Of a stretch of DNA of 64,000 bases, positions 54,448-64,000 are shown one piece after another. Where the stretch lies: the NCBI GenBank assembly GCA_027422505.1, contig JAPQWV010000005.1:16696501-16760500 (forward strand), read 5' to 3'. Numbering within the stretch: position 1 is the first letter of the stretch; every line of letters begins with the position of its first letter. The translations under genes were made by a program, and so were the position numbers. The notes beneath the pieces are model-generated. The model was not told where the DNA came from. It did not search any database and worked only from the letters and a program-made list of their open reading frames with translations. The stretch is from Craterostigma plantagineum. Taxonomy: Eukaryota > Streptophyta > Magnoliopsida > Lamiales > Linderniaceae.

Positions 54448-57136
54448 TGTAATACCCGCAAAATTTAAAATGGAATTATCAATATATTTAGTCTTGTGAA
54501 TATCTAAATTAGAAATTTATGAAATATTAACCCAGAAACTTTACGAAGAATTCCGAATATTAGAAGTCTCGAAAATTAAATAGGAATAAATTAAGATTAA
54601 AATTTAATAAAAGATATATCCGAAAACATTAAGTAGTCAAGTAGAATGTTGTTTCAACTTCAAAGTAAACTCTTGTTCGAAAGACAATTTTCGGTATATA
54701 CATATAAGAGTTTTCGGTATGGGACCTAAAAGTTTTCGTGGTGGCCATACAAATATAACTATACTATTAGTGATAACTAAGGGAAAAGGATGAACTTTTA
54801 GAGAAGCTATAAAATATTATACATTAGGGAATATATAGGAGTACTATATTAACGGAGAAAGGTTGGAAAGTTTTCGTGGTAGGCTCAAAGATTTTGGACA
54901 TGTATATATATACACATTAAAACAACCAAACTAATAAACTTAAAACCAAAGAAGTTACACGTGGAAGTCATTGAAGATATTGATAAATATGACTAATAGA
55001 AAGGTTTCTTAACTTTTAAGGTAATATGCATAGCACCTACGTATGTACAAAAAAAAAATACAATACATAAACACATAAAACTATTATATTCATGACTTGA
55101 ATTGAAAACAAAACGAACACATAGCCAAGGAGGAGAGGATTGCTTGAGAATACAACGAAGCATTTAAAATTAGGAGATTACATTTGAAAGCTACGAAGGT
55201 TAGGTTGGTTATATATCATCTATTTCCCCGTAAATATGCTATGTCTTATTAGGGCAATATGTTTTTCGGTGTTCATGTGGACCATGTAATTTTATAATTA
55301 TGTTTATGGTGGATTATCTGATATTTTCATGAATTATATGAGTTAATCCTCGTGACTTTTATAGGGTTGAAACTCAGATGTTCCAATCTTGTTTTAGTAA
55401 AATGTGTGTTTCAAGTGTGTGGTGAAAAGTTTTCGGTGTGTGCCGATGTTAAATGTCGAAATGATTTTGGTAATTTCATGTATAGATAACAGTGAATGGT
55501 TATGGTCGCTCAAAGTGGTTTTAACCTTCGAAAGTTTTCAGTAATGTGGACTTTTTGATATGATAATTTATCGGCGGTCATAGGTGTTACTTAGTTTCCG
55601 ATAAAATCATTATCTTTAGTCCATTAGGGTTTCATATACCTAAGTTGTCTTTTCTTTTAAGTGTTTGAAAATCTCGGTGCTTTACAAATAGCACATGTGA
55701 TCACTTTAGCAATATACGAATTCAAGTTTTGTTAATAAGATCAAAGTTTTCGTGGTGTTAAAATTACAACATATAGCTACAGTTCATTATTAAGAAGTCT
55801 TTGGCACTAGTGAAATCTTTTCGATACTATATATATAGATATATATTTATTTCCAATATAAGAGTCTTCGGTACAAGTTATAAGTACATGAAAAGTTTCG
55901 GCATAGGAATTTCATAGAAGTTTTCGGCACCTAGTATTCGGGATTTCTAGGGTTTTTGGTATTTTTAGGGTTTTGCTATTCCTAGGGTTTTCAATATTTT
56001 AGGGTTTATTTACTTTTAGGAATTTCATTATTTTTAGATTTTTATAAATTTTAAGGTTTTCGAGAATTAGCACATATACTAATAAAATTTATTTATTTAG
56101 AGGTTCGACATTTACGGATTTCACCAGATCTCTTGACCGAAAATAGCAGGAGGGCAGGTAGGTGGATTATCCATCTACAATACGTAAACACAAATTATGT
56201 GTTTTCATGTGATTATGTGATTTACGTGACTTACATGCTTTACCTGTTTTACGTACGTTTTACGTGGATCATGCTTTATGAATTTTATGTATATGCATAG
56301 CACATGCATATCACGTTAGAGAGAGAGATGGTTGTACCGTATTGAGACGGTGATATGAGATATTGACGTACGGGGTAGAATGAGAGGCTTGTGATTGGTG
56401 ACTCTTAGAGGAGTCGAGGTTGGGCTCACTGGGCACCTGGCGGAGACAGGCGTGATCGATCTGTCTACTCGGGCGTGACCGTCCCGAGGTGCATACCGCC
56501 GAGATATTGATTTGACCTGATAGGAGGCCATTGGCGTGATCGTCCAGTGCACTATCAGTGTATACTTTTGAGATGCGGAGCGACCCGGTAGGAGGCCATT
56601 GGCGTGATCGTCCAGTGCACTACCAGGGTAGGCTGCCGCGAGACTTGGGGTGGCCTCCCAGTAGTCTTTGCGCGCGAGGGTGTCGAGCCTAACCTAGGGC
56701 CCTGTATTGTGTGAAATAGGAATGTGGGAAAAGAAAGAGTGTGCATTATATTATGTTGTGAGATATTGGGGTTGGGATTGAGTGCACACTTGCATACATG
56801 CATTTTATTCACCTACTGGGCAAATTGCTCAGTGTTTACGTGTTGTAGGTACTGAGTCCGACGCTGATACGCGTCGTGACTGAGGCGGCTGGTGGCGGTG
56901 CTCCACGGACTTTTGAGGGCGGTGCGGTACATGGATGAAGACCTGTGGAGCGGCTTAGGGACTTTTGTTCTTTTGACATTTTTGGGGCTTCGGCCCGTGT
57001 ACAGAAATAATGATGTAGACATATTTTTATATTAGTGTATATTATTTTAGGAAAAAGTTTTAATTAGACGGGCCTTCCGCGGCTTACGTTGCGGAAATCC
57101 GCCACTAATCCTAATTAGAAAAGTAGGGTCGCCACG
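54448..57136 (+). repeat. right LTR of the LARD
   Basis: Partner of 50998-53686. Minus-strand open frames are repeated in both LTRs because the sequences are the same, and they are not evidence of genes. Confidence 0.97.
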
Positions 57137-57346
57137 GATTCTAACTTAGAATGCTTTTGTGTTGATTGAATGATTTTCAAACTTGCATTAGGGGTCTATA
57201 GTAAATGAAGAGTTCTGGGATCAATTTTCGAATAGGTTCATCTTTTGGCCTATTCTGATCGTTTTCTCTCGAAGTCGCAACCTTTTGGTCAAAATTGTAA
57301 TGGCACTTTTCCAACGCACTAGTACATAATAGTAAATTGGCCACAG

Positions 57347-58430
57347 CACTATAGGCGACTGTTGTGAAAAAATCGTCGCCTAAAGGGAGCAGATAAATAT
57401 TTTATTATTTTTTATTTTGTCAATTTCACGGTTTGGGTGCAATTTCGTGTATCTATGTTGTTTTAATACTTAAATTTCGAGATTTGGGCGAATATGGGGT
57501 GTTTTGTTTCGAAAATTAGGGTTTTGGTCACGGTTTGGTTATTTTTTGTCGATTTAGGTGCAATTTCGTGTAATCTATGTTGTTCAGACTTAAATTTCGA
57601 AAATTGGGCGAATTTTGAGTATTTTTGTTTCGAAATTAAGGTTTTGGTCATGGTTTGGTTGATTTTTGTCGATTTGGGTCTAATTTCGTGTAATCAATGT
57701 TGTTTCTGACTTAAATTTCGAAAATTGGGCGAATTGGGGCCTGTTTAGTTTCGAAACAACGCTTTAGCTTTGAATTATTTATTCATTTGATTGATTTTAA
57801 TACTTATTTGTTTTTAAAATTAGGTTTTTATTTGGGGCCTTGTCCTTTTATTGGACGAATTGAGCTTCGAGAACTTTGTTGCGGCCTCTTCGATTTGATT
57901 TTGGACGCATAAGGTAAAATAATGCTTTAATTTACTACTTTATTATATGTTTAATCATTGCAATTTGTGTTGTTTATTGATTTATAAGCTTAGACACATG
58001 TTCAAGGTTTGCTCATTATTTGCAAACTATACGTTATTTTGTGGATTATGTGTAGTAAGCGTACAACGGCCGAGTATTTGGCTGGTGTTGAGCAATTTAT
58101 GAAATGTGTGGAAACTAATAGGAGAAAAAAGAGACAATAGAAGATTTCATGTCCGTGTCGTAACTGTAATAACATGAGATGGTAGAGTCATATTGTTCGA
58201 GAACATTTAATAGTCAACTGGTTTAAATCCTGGTTGGTACACTTATTGGATATGGCACGGTGAGGCTGTCGTCGCTGAAACTAGTTGTGCGGGGGAAGGA
58301 ACTAGTACAAGAGTGCCACTTAACGATGACGACGATGTTGTAGCTGACAATTCATCTGACGACAATGTCCGTATTGAGGAGATGTTGTGTGATGATCATG
58401 AGGTTAATCGTTATCGTTACTAGTCATTTC
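57347..58430 (+). mobile_element. CACTA (En/Spm) relic with 121 bp tandem repeats
   Basis: Begins CACTATAGGCGACTGTTGTG, a CACTA-like start. It is followed by about three ~121 bp tandem units (GCAATTTCGTGTA near 57439, 57560 and, varied, 57681). From about 58050 a degraded transposase-associated domain reads KRTTAEYLAGVEQFMKCVE, ISCPCRNCNN and VREHLIVN with stops, then acidic DDDDDVVADNSSDDNV. The right end and target duplication were not found. Confidence 0.6.
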
Positions 58431-58621
58431 AGTAATTAACTACAGTGCGATTGACAGATAACTCTCATGTCATTGTATCTGTAGCTTGAATCAGGTTGAG
58501 CACGGTCAATCGAAGGAGCTCAAGCTTCCACAAATCCTCAATATAAGCATAATCTCAGCGCGAGCTTTACACTCGGGGCGACCATGTAAGTCGAGCAAGA
58601 CTTTACACTGTATTACGCCTC

Positions 58622-58872
58622 TTTTGCATATAAAGATTCGATTTCTTCTCTGTCGATAAATTTCTGTCTGTTGAGCCACTAGGCCGCCGAGCCTGGTTGG
58701 TAGAGATAACTTGAGTGTTGAGAACCATGATTTTCTATGTTTGTTGCATATAAACATTCGATTTCCTCTCTGTCGAAAAATGAAATTTATGTCGGTTGAG
58801 TCACTAAGCCGCCGAGCCTGGTGGGTAGAGATAACTTGAGTGTTGAGAACCATGATTTTCTATGTTCGTTGC
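58622..58872. repeat. two direct repeats of about 120 bp
   Basis: The block GCATATAAASATTCGATTTC through GTTGAGAACCATGATTTTCT occurs at 58626-58744 and again at 58746-58865, with a few differences. It lies between the CACTA relic and the hAT gene. No coding. Confidence 0.85.
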
Positions 58873-58934
58873 ATATAAACATTTGGTTTCTGATTTAAAT
58901 TTTTCATAGGTCTTGCTGAATTTCTGGCCGAAAT

Positions 58935-60930
58935 ATGGAATTAAGTTCGCATTCGTCTCTTACTCCAGCTCCTGCTAAAGAATTGGGCTCAGATGATTCC
59001 ACTAAATCAGGTAAAAAAGGGTGAGATCTGAGGCATGTCAACATTTTGATAGGCTTGGTCCGATTGATAGAGTAGAAATGTGTAGGTGCAAGTATTGTAA
59101 GGAAATGATGAGTTGTGCATCCAAGTCCGGAACTTCTCATCTAGGAAGACATGCTGAAAATTGTCTGAAAAATCCAAAGTATCATGATGGTGATTTGCTT
59201 GGAAATCAAACAACGAAGAGAGTGAAATTTAATGGTAAGATATTTCGAGATGCATTGTCCAAAGCAATTATAATGCATGATCTTCCATTTTCTTTTGCTG
59301 ATTATGAAGGAATCAATGATGCATTTAGAGTTCTTAATCTTGATTTCAAGCCTATTAGTAGAATAAGAGTAAGAGGCGATTGCATGAAAGTGTACGCTAC
59401 TGAAAAAGAAAAGTTGAAGCATTTGTTGGCTTCTCTTCGTGGACGTATTTCTCTCACTTCAGATGCTTGGACAGCTGTTATTGTACAAGGATACATGACT
59501 GTGACTGCTCATTTTGTCGATGAAAGTTGGAAGTTGAATTCTAAGTTGCTTGCATTTGTTGAATTGGATGGTGCTCATACTGGGGAATTCTTAGCTCAGA
59601 ATCTTTATGAGGTGTTGAAAGCTTGGGGAATAGATTCAAAAATATTTTCTATTACATTGGATAATGCTGTTTCTAATGATAAAATGGTCGAGATTCTCAA
59701 AGAAAGATTTCAATTGCAAGGCAATTTGTTATGTGAGGGCGAGTTTTCTCATATAAGATGTTGTGCTCATATTTTGAATCTGATTGTTCACGAGGGTTAA
59801 AAGTGGCTAATATTACGCTGAAAAGAATTAGAGATTGTGTCAAATATGTAAGATCTTCAGAAGGAAGAATGAGAGAGTTTCATAAATGTATTCAAGACGA
59901 GAACTTGGAAGATGTTGGTGGAAGTTTCTTGAAGTTAGATGTACCTACTAGATGGAATTCCACATTCTTGATGCTTGTGGCTGCAATAAAGTATCGCAAT
60001 GCAATTACTGCGTTATGCTACAACAGTAGAAATTCCTTGGTTAGTCCACCCAAGAAGAATGGGAAAGAGCGGAAAAAATGTGCGACTTGTTAGAACCATT
60101 TTATGACATCACTATTATAATGTCTGGGTCAAAGTATCCAACTTCCAACCTCTTTTCATGCAAGTTGTGAGTATTGAGTTGAAGCTTAGAAAGCTAGCAG
60201 TTTCTGAAGACAACGTAATCGCAGATATGGTAAAAAAATGAAGGAGAAATTCGGTGTGTATTGGGATGATTATTCTCTCACTTTTGCATTTGGATGTGTC
60301 CTCGATCCAAATACAAAGTTACAGTTTTTGAGATATTGTTACAAACAGTTGGACCCTACATGTTATGAGAAGAAGGTAGACAAGGTAAAAGAAGCTTCGA
60401 AAAAATTATTTGCTGTTTATGAAGGAGAATCGCCTGATTCACATCCCACAAAAGGAATGAAAGAGCCTGATTCTTATTCACATCATTCAAAGGCTTTGAC
60501 CACTAAATCTACTTCACTTCTTGCTGTAAGTTTATAGTTTTGTAATTGCTATAATGTTTGCTGAAGTTTGTTATAATTTATTTGAATAATTATATTATTT
60601 TCTTGTGAATTGCAGGCTTTTCGTAAAGAATTACAACAAGAATCTTTGCAAGATAAATAGTTATCGGTATCCTAAATTAGCCTTATTGGCAAAAGATATC
60701 TTGAGCATCCCAATTACAAATGTTGCTTCGGAGTCTACTTTTAGCATCGGTGGTCGTATTTTGAACAAATATAAGAATTCATTGCTCCCAGAAACTGTCC
60801 AATCTCTTATTTGTACACGTAACTGGTTGCATGGATTTAACGAACTCGGAGCTGGCTTTAGGATTAATATTTATTTATTATTTTGTTACTTTCAAAATTC
60901 AGGTTATATACATATATATATAGTACTATA
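58935..60930 (+). pseudogene. hAT transposase (ricesleeper-like, BED finger) with one-base frameshifts
   Basis: From the ATG 58935 it shows a BED finger (CRCKYCKEMMSC, HLGRHAENC), the hAT core (ISLTSDAWTAVIVQGYMTVT, FSITLDNAVSNDKM, HIRCCAHILNLIV), LDVPTRWNSTFLML and WDDYSLTFAFGCVLDPNTK. After an intron-like gap comes the dimerisation domain [20 protein letters not shown], then [18 protein letters not shown]. Single-base losses shift the frame near 59013-59018 (A6), 59797, 60045, 60153-60156 (T4) and 60232-60238 (A7). The region 60530-60640 before the dimerisation domain is also shortened. By family it would cut and paste the hAT element; as read it is not translatable in full. Confidence 0.9.
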
Positions 60931-61414
60931 ATAATACAGCTTAAAATCGATTTTGATTTCAGTTGTTTGTTGTACAAAGGAGGATGCAAAATTAGAACTA
61001 GAAGAAATGCAAGCATCTCTGCAAGATTCAACTGATTATTTGACTACTTTTATGTTCTCTTTTGGATGCTAAATTGCTATTGCTTTGATATATATGTCAT
61101 ATGAATGAAGCTCATCACTTTTTTTTTTGTTTATTTCTTGAATTAACAGTGCACTTTTTTGTTTATATCTTGAATTAGCAATGCACGATGCTTGTGTTAT
61201 TAAGATAAGAAGTTTTTCAAAATACATTTTAAAAGTTCCAAAAACATCAACACCATGGGCTCGGGCCGGGTTGGCCCGACCCACTGTTCTTTGGGCTAGG
61301 GCCTAGATTTCATTAGCCCATACAACTTTGGGCCAGCCCAACCCGGCCCATACAACTTCGGGCAGCCCACTCAATCCGGGCCGGATGGGCTGGCCCGCCA
61401 ACTTTTCAGCTCTA
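60931..61414 (+). mobile_element. 3' end of the hAT element
   Basis: Downstream of the transposase the sequence becomes rich in GGGCCGG/CCGGCCC-type words (61255-61400) and ends AACTTTTCAGCTCTA, the reverse of the TAGAGCTG start common in plant hAT elements. The matching left end was not found upstream, so the 5' side is probably lost or beyond recognition. Confidence 0.55.
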
Positions 61415-61685
61415 CAAGCGATCATGTGAATGATCGAGTAAGCTACTTGCATGAATTTTTTTTGTTGGATTCTTAATTTCTTCGGCTTCTTTCGACGTCC
61501 GAATCATCCCGTTTCTGGCTCTTGCGATCTAATCTCTGCAAAATATGAGATGAACGACGAACGTAAATATAAGATATTCCAGGCCATTTGAACAAATAAT
61601 GACAAAAAACACGGGCATAGAAGTCTTGTGAATTCTTGACTTATCAAATATTATTATGCACCGTCGTAAATGTTGGCAGCCATAC
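61415..61685. other. unassigned intergenic stretch
   Basis: No gene, repeat boundary or motif that I can support. Confidence 0.4.
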
Positions 61686-61693
61686 ACATGTGT

Positions 61694-62086
61694 GGGATAA
61701 AATTGGCCCGCGGTCCGCAGGGCGGGCTCTGATTTTTCAGGCCCGCCCTTTTGGCAGGCCTGAACGGGCTAGCCTGCGCAGGCTGGCCCGCCAATATTTA
61801 AAATATATATTAACTAATAAATATATTTATATATAAATTATATAGTTTTTTTGAAATTTTGAGGAAAGATTAATTTAATAAAGTTAAAAAATAAATTAAT
61901 TAAATTCGATTAATTATATTTTTGTATTAATTTTATTATATTTTTATTAAAGCGGGCTAAGCGCACAGGCCCGTGGCCTGCAGTGGGAGGGGCGGGCCCT
62001 CTATTCTTAGGCTTGTCAAATGGCGTTGCAGCCCGCGCCCGCCAGTGGGCGGGCTACGGGCCGGCCCGTCCCTCCGGCCCGTTTTG
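61694..62086. mobile_element. hAT-like MITE, GGCCCG-rich
   Basis: Flanked by a perfect 8 bp duplication ACATGTGT (61686-61693 and 62087-62094), the hAT size. Ends are imperfectly inverted (GGGATAAAATTGGCCCG and, reversed, CAAAACGGGCCGGAGG). Subterminal GGCCCGCC words flank a pure AT core (61800-61950). 393 bp, non-coding. Confidence 0.72.
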
Positions 62087-62220
62087 ACATGTGTATTATT
62101 TAAGAAACTCCCGATTTCAACTAGCAACTACATGTTTGGGTTTTAATTCAAAATTTTCAGATCAAACAATGCCTAGTTTGTAGTTCTCCTAAGATCATGA
62201 CTTTTTGAGCGTTAAAAATA

Positions 62221-62602
62221 GGGGCATTTTCATTTTAGGCCCTCCCATAACTATCATTTAGGATTCAGGCCCTCTTGGCAAAAAATTTAGTTTTAAGGAC
62301 CCATTTTGTGACTTCATTGCTCTTACATACCAGTATGTTGAAATTCTGTACCACAAAATCATAATCCGGTACCAGTGAATGATCATCTGATACCAGTTTA
62401 TTTTCTGCAGTACCACTTTATTGCTTTGACATACCAGTATGTTCAAAGTTTGTAACACAAAACGATCATTCTATACCAGTTCATATATCTTTCGTACCAC
62501 TTTTTTACCCCACACGAAATGGGTCCTTTAACCTAAAAAATTCTCAAACAGGGCCTGAATTCGAAATCAAACCCTTAATGGGGCCTGATTTCGAATTGAC
62601 CC
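62221..62602. mobile_element. Mutator-like MITE related to 19341-23355
   Basis: Flanked by a perfect 9 bp duplication TTAAAAATA (62212-62220, 62603-62611). Ends are GGGGCATTTTCATTTTAGGC and, reversed, GGGTCAATTCGAAATCAGGC. They share the TCAGGCCC and GGACCC blocks with the big element at 19341. The interior repeats TACCAGT/GTACCA words. 382 bp, non-coding. Confidence 0.78.
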
Positions 62603-62714
62603 TTAAAAATATGTCCCACAAAAAAAAAAAACAACCATAACTCGTCGATTTGTGTTACATCAGCCAAGAACTAACAAACTGCACACTATTCTTTGTATCT
62701 TCTATCTTCATTTC

Positions 62715-64000
62715 CTAGGCTTTAGCATGCCTCCTTCTATTAGCCTTTTTCTTCGTAGGGTAAGGAGGATATATAAATCGAAAAATCCACGCAGCCGATA
62801 TCGCCCCAGCAAATGGAGAGATCCAATACACATACATATGTTCCCATGTATCGTGCTTGCTGTTTATGTATGCCCATCCAAATGCCTACATGTGACATGA
62901 TAAAAAACCGGTTATGAAATATCGATGGCGTTGATGATGATCGATGAGAAAAGACTTTCTTTTTTTTACGTACATTAGCGGGATTCATGGAAGGCCCAGT
63001 ATAACTCGAGCTTGCATCCACAACTGAGAGGGTGGACGAAGCGAGCAACAAGTTCTTGACTATTAGGTTTTTCGGACCCCTAAGGATGATCCAAAGTACC
63101 ATAAAGGTCATCGCTAGGGTTAGTAACGCCTCCGCAATTGCACCCGTGTGAGCGTCGACTTTCAAGGAGCGACCTTCGACCATATGCTTGTATTGCTTCG
63201 GCATAACCTCCATGAGCGCGTGCACACCTGCCGCTGCTTGTAGATCGATGGAAAAAAAATGGGGGTTTATTAATTGTATAGTAGTGTTGGAAATATATAT
63301 ATAAAAATTTGAAAAAGAAAAAAATAACGCACTCCCTACAAGCTTGAGCTTTTGTGTGAGATAGTCATTAACATGGTATCAGAGCTACGTAACTAAAGTG
63401 GTTTCAAATCATCACGACCACCCGCGTCCATTACAAAATATAACGCAAAGCTGAAGTTGTGAGGGGCTTGTTGAAAATACATAACATATATATATACACA
63501 AAAAGTAAGTAAGTGATGCACTCGGTATAAGCTTAAAGTTTGAGGTGAAATGATTATTTAACATGATATCATAGCTCACGAACCAAGGAGGTCTTGGGCA
63601 TGAATACTCAACTAATTACACGTCCATGCAAGATATAACGGAATGAACCTACGATGTGACTGTGAGTAGGCCATGTTGAAAATACAATATATACATATAT
63701 ATAAATATATATATATATATATAAATTAAAATAAAAAATGATGCACTCTCTACAATCTTAAACTTTCAAGTGAAGTTGTCATTCAGCAAGTTAATCAATG
63801 ATCAGACCAATTAGCTTAGATTATTGTGATTCCATTTTGGGATTCATTACATAAAGTAGTTCGGATATTGAAAAAAAAGCAAGATCTATAAAATCAACCT
63901 GAGGGCGGCGGACACGAGAGACAGATGATTGCCTACTCCGGCGGCATAAAACGCAGTCGTGGCGGTAGGATTGAACGTGGCTCCGCCCATTGCATCTCCA
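62715..64000 (-). CDS. SIP1: SIP1-type aquaporin, 3' part (5' end beyond the window)
   Basis: Small basic intrinsic proteins are plant aquaporins of the ER membrane. Exons on the minus strand: 64000-63899 (partial; GGATFNPTATTAFYAAGVG, the first pore loop with NPT as in SIP1), about 63236-62974 (HALMEVMPKQYKHMVEG, VDAHTGAIAEALLTLAMTF, SYTGPSMNPAN with the second NPA) and 62885-62715 (AFGWAYINSKHDTWEHMYVY, WISPFAGAISAAWIFRFIYP, then a basic tail KKKANRRRHAKA and TAG). The donor after NPAN and the exon 3 acceptor are canonical and in phase. The intron between the first two visible exons does not keep phase with any AG I can find, and the usual RFPAQ-like residues are missing, so an exon piece may be overlooked or the gene damaged. 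The N-terminus is outside. Confidence 0.92.
63325..63790. repeat. about 190-220 bp direct repeats in the SIP1 intron
   Basis: Blocks starting GCACTCCCTACAAGCTTGAG (63330), GCACTCGGTATAAGCTTAAA (63519) and GCACTCTCTACAATCTTAAA (63743) repeat, each containing ACATGRTATCAKAGCT and a TATATA run in the first two copies. The ATGGTATCAGAGCT word resembles a retrotransposon primer site but no LTR is present. Confidence 0.75.

Larger units (their letters stand above)
50998..57136 (+). mobile_element. LARD: large non-autonomous LTR retrotransposon (gypsy/Tekay-like)
   Basis: LTRs of 2689 bp at 50998-53686 and 54448-57136, flanked by a perfect GATTC duplication (50993-50997, 57137-57141). Both start TGTAATACCCGCAAAATTT. 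The left ends GCCACA, the right GCCACG (terminal A to G). The PBS TGGTATCAGAGC follows the left LTR by two bases, and a purine tract AAGGGGGGAGA precedes the right LTR. The 761 bp interior encodes nothing. The start TGTAATACCCG and the interior end AATTTCGGGGACGAAATTC resemble Tekay/Del-type gypsy elements, whose proteins would be needed to move it. Confidence 0.97.

Noticed and set aside
63385..63400. ATGGTATCAGAGCT as a retrotransposon primer site in the SIP1 intron
   Set aside because: The word recurs in ~190-220 bp repeats without any LTR next to it, so it is not a usable primer site; it may be an old derivative.

Overview
The window is nuclear DNA from a flowering plant, most likely a eudicot. 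Host genes have GT-AG introns and encode plant-type proteins, and most of the rest is nested plant transposons (Ty1-copia, a Ty3-gypsy-like LARD, Mutator-like, CACTA, hAT and MITEs). Three host genes are clear. A tRNA-binding/OB-fold protein lies on the + strand (1957-3745, 3 exons). Methylenetetrahydrofolate reductase (MTHFR) lies on the - strand (13910 down to 4127, 11 exons, 590 codons by my splice model) and converges with it. The 3' part of a SIP1-type aquaporin runs off the right edge (64000 down to 62715).

The most notable feature is a 6.9 kb Mutator-like element (6396-13274) inserted inside MTHFR, exactly on the intron 1/exon 2 border. Its 10 bp target duplication (6386-6395 and 13275-13284) carries the splice acceptor AG plus the first seven exon bases, so the acceptor dinucleotide exists twice. 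The element holds two convergent genes, each starting near one TIR with a tiny first exon. Each first intron carries an array of short palindromes (core ACCGAAATCNGATTTCGGT). The + strand gene is a plant mobile domain (PMD) protein; the - strand gene is a FAR1/FRS5-like MULE transposase with a C-terminal OTU-type cysteine protease domain. Both are broken by frameshifts or stops. An AT-rich array of about 54 bp units separates them.

Region by region: 1-840, inverted and complete copia LTR pieces; 1020-1610, a NAM-associated-domain pseudogene; 1957-13910, the two convergent host genes and the MULE; 14.3-19.3 kb, old repeat-derived DNA with a CACTA relic. From 19.3 to 39.7 kb lies an old - strand hAT transposase pseudogene split by successive insertions: a 4 kb non-autonomous MULE (TSD TTTGAAAAA), a CACTA MITE, a 2.6 kb CACTA (TSD CAA), a 10.2 kb copia element (TSD TTATC) and a 1.7 kb CACTA (TSD CTC) carrying pieces of a sulfurtransferase gene. 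Next come a Tourist-like MITE (39676-40049), a 10 kb copia element (40090-50052, TSD CTTTT) with deleted pol but an open 434-codon accessory ORF, and a very young LARD (50998-57136, TSD GATTC) with nearly identical 2.69 kb LTRs. The window ends with a CACTA relic, a second hAT transposon, two MITEs and the aquaporin gene.

In total about three quarters of the window is mobile DNA. I found no tRNA, rRNA or CRISPR-like genes. All calls come from reading the sequence; no database search was run.
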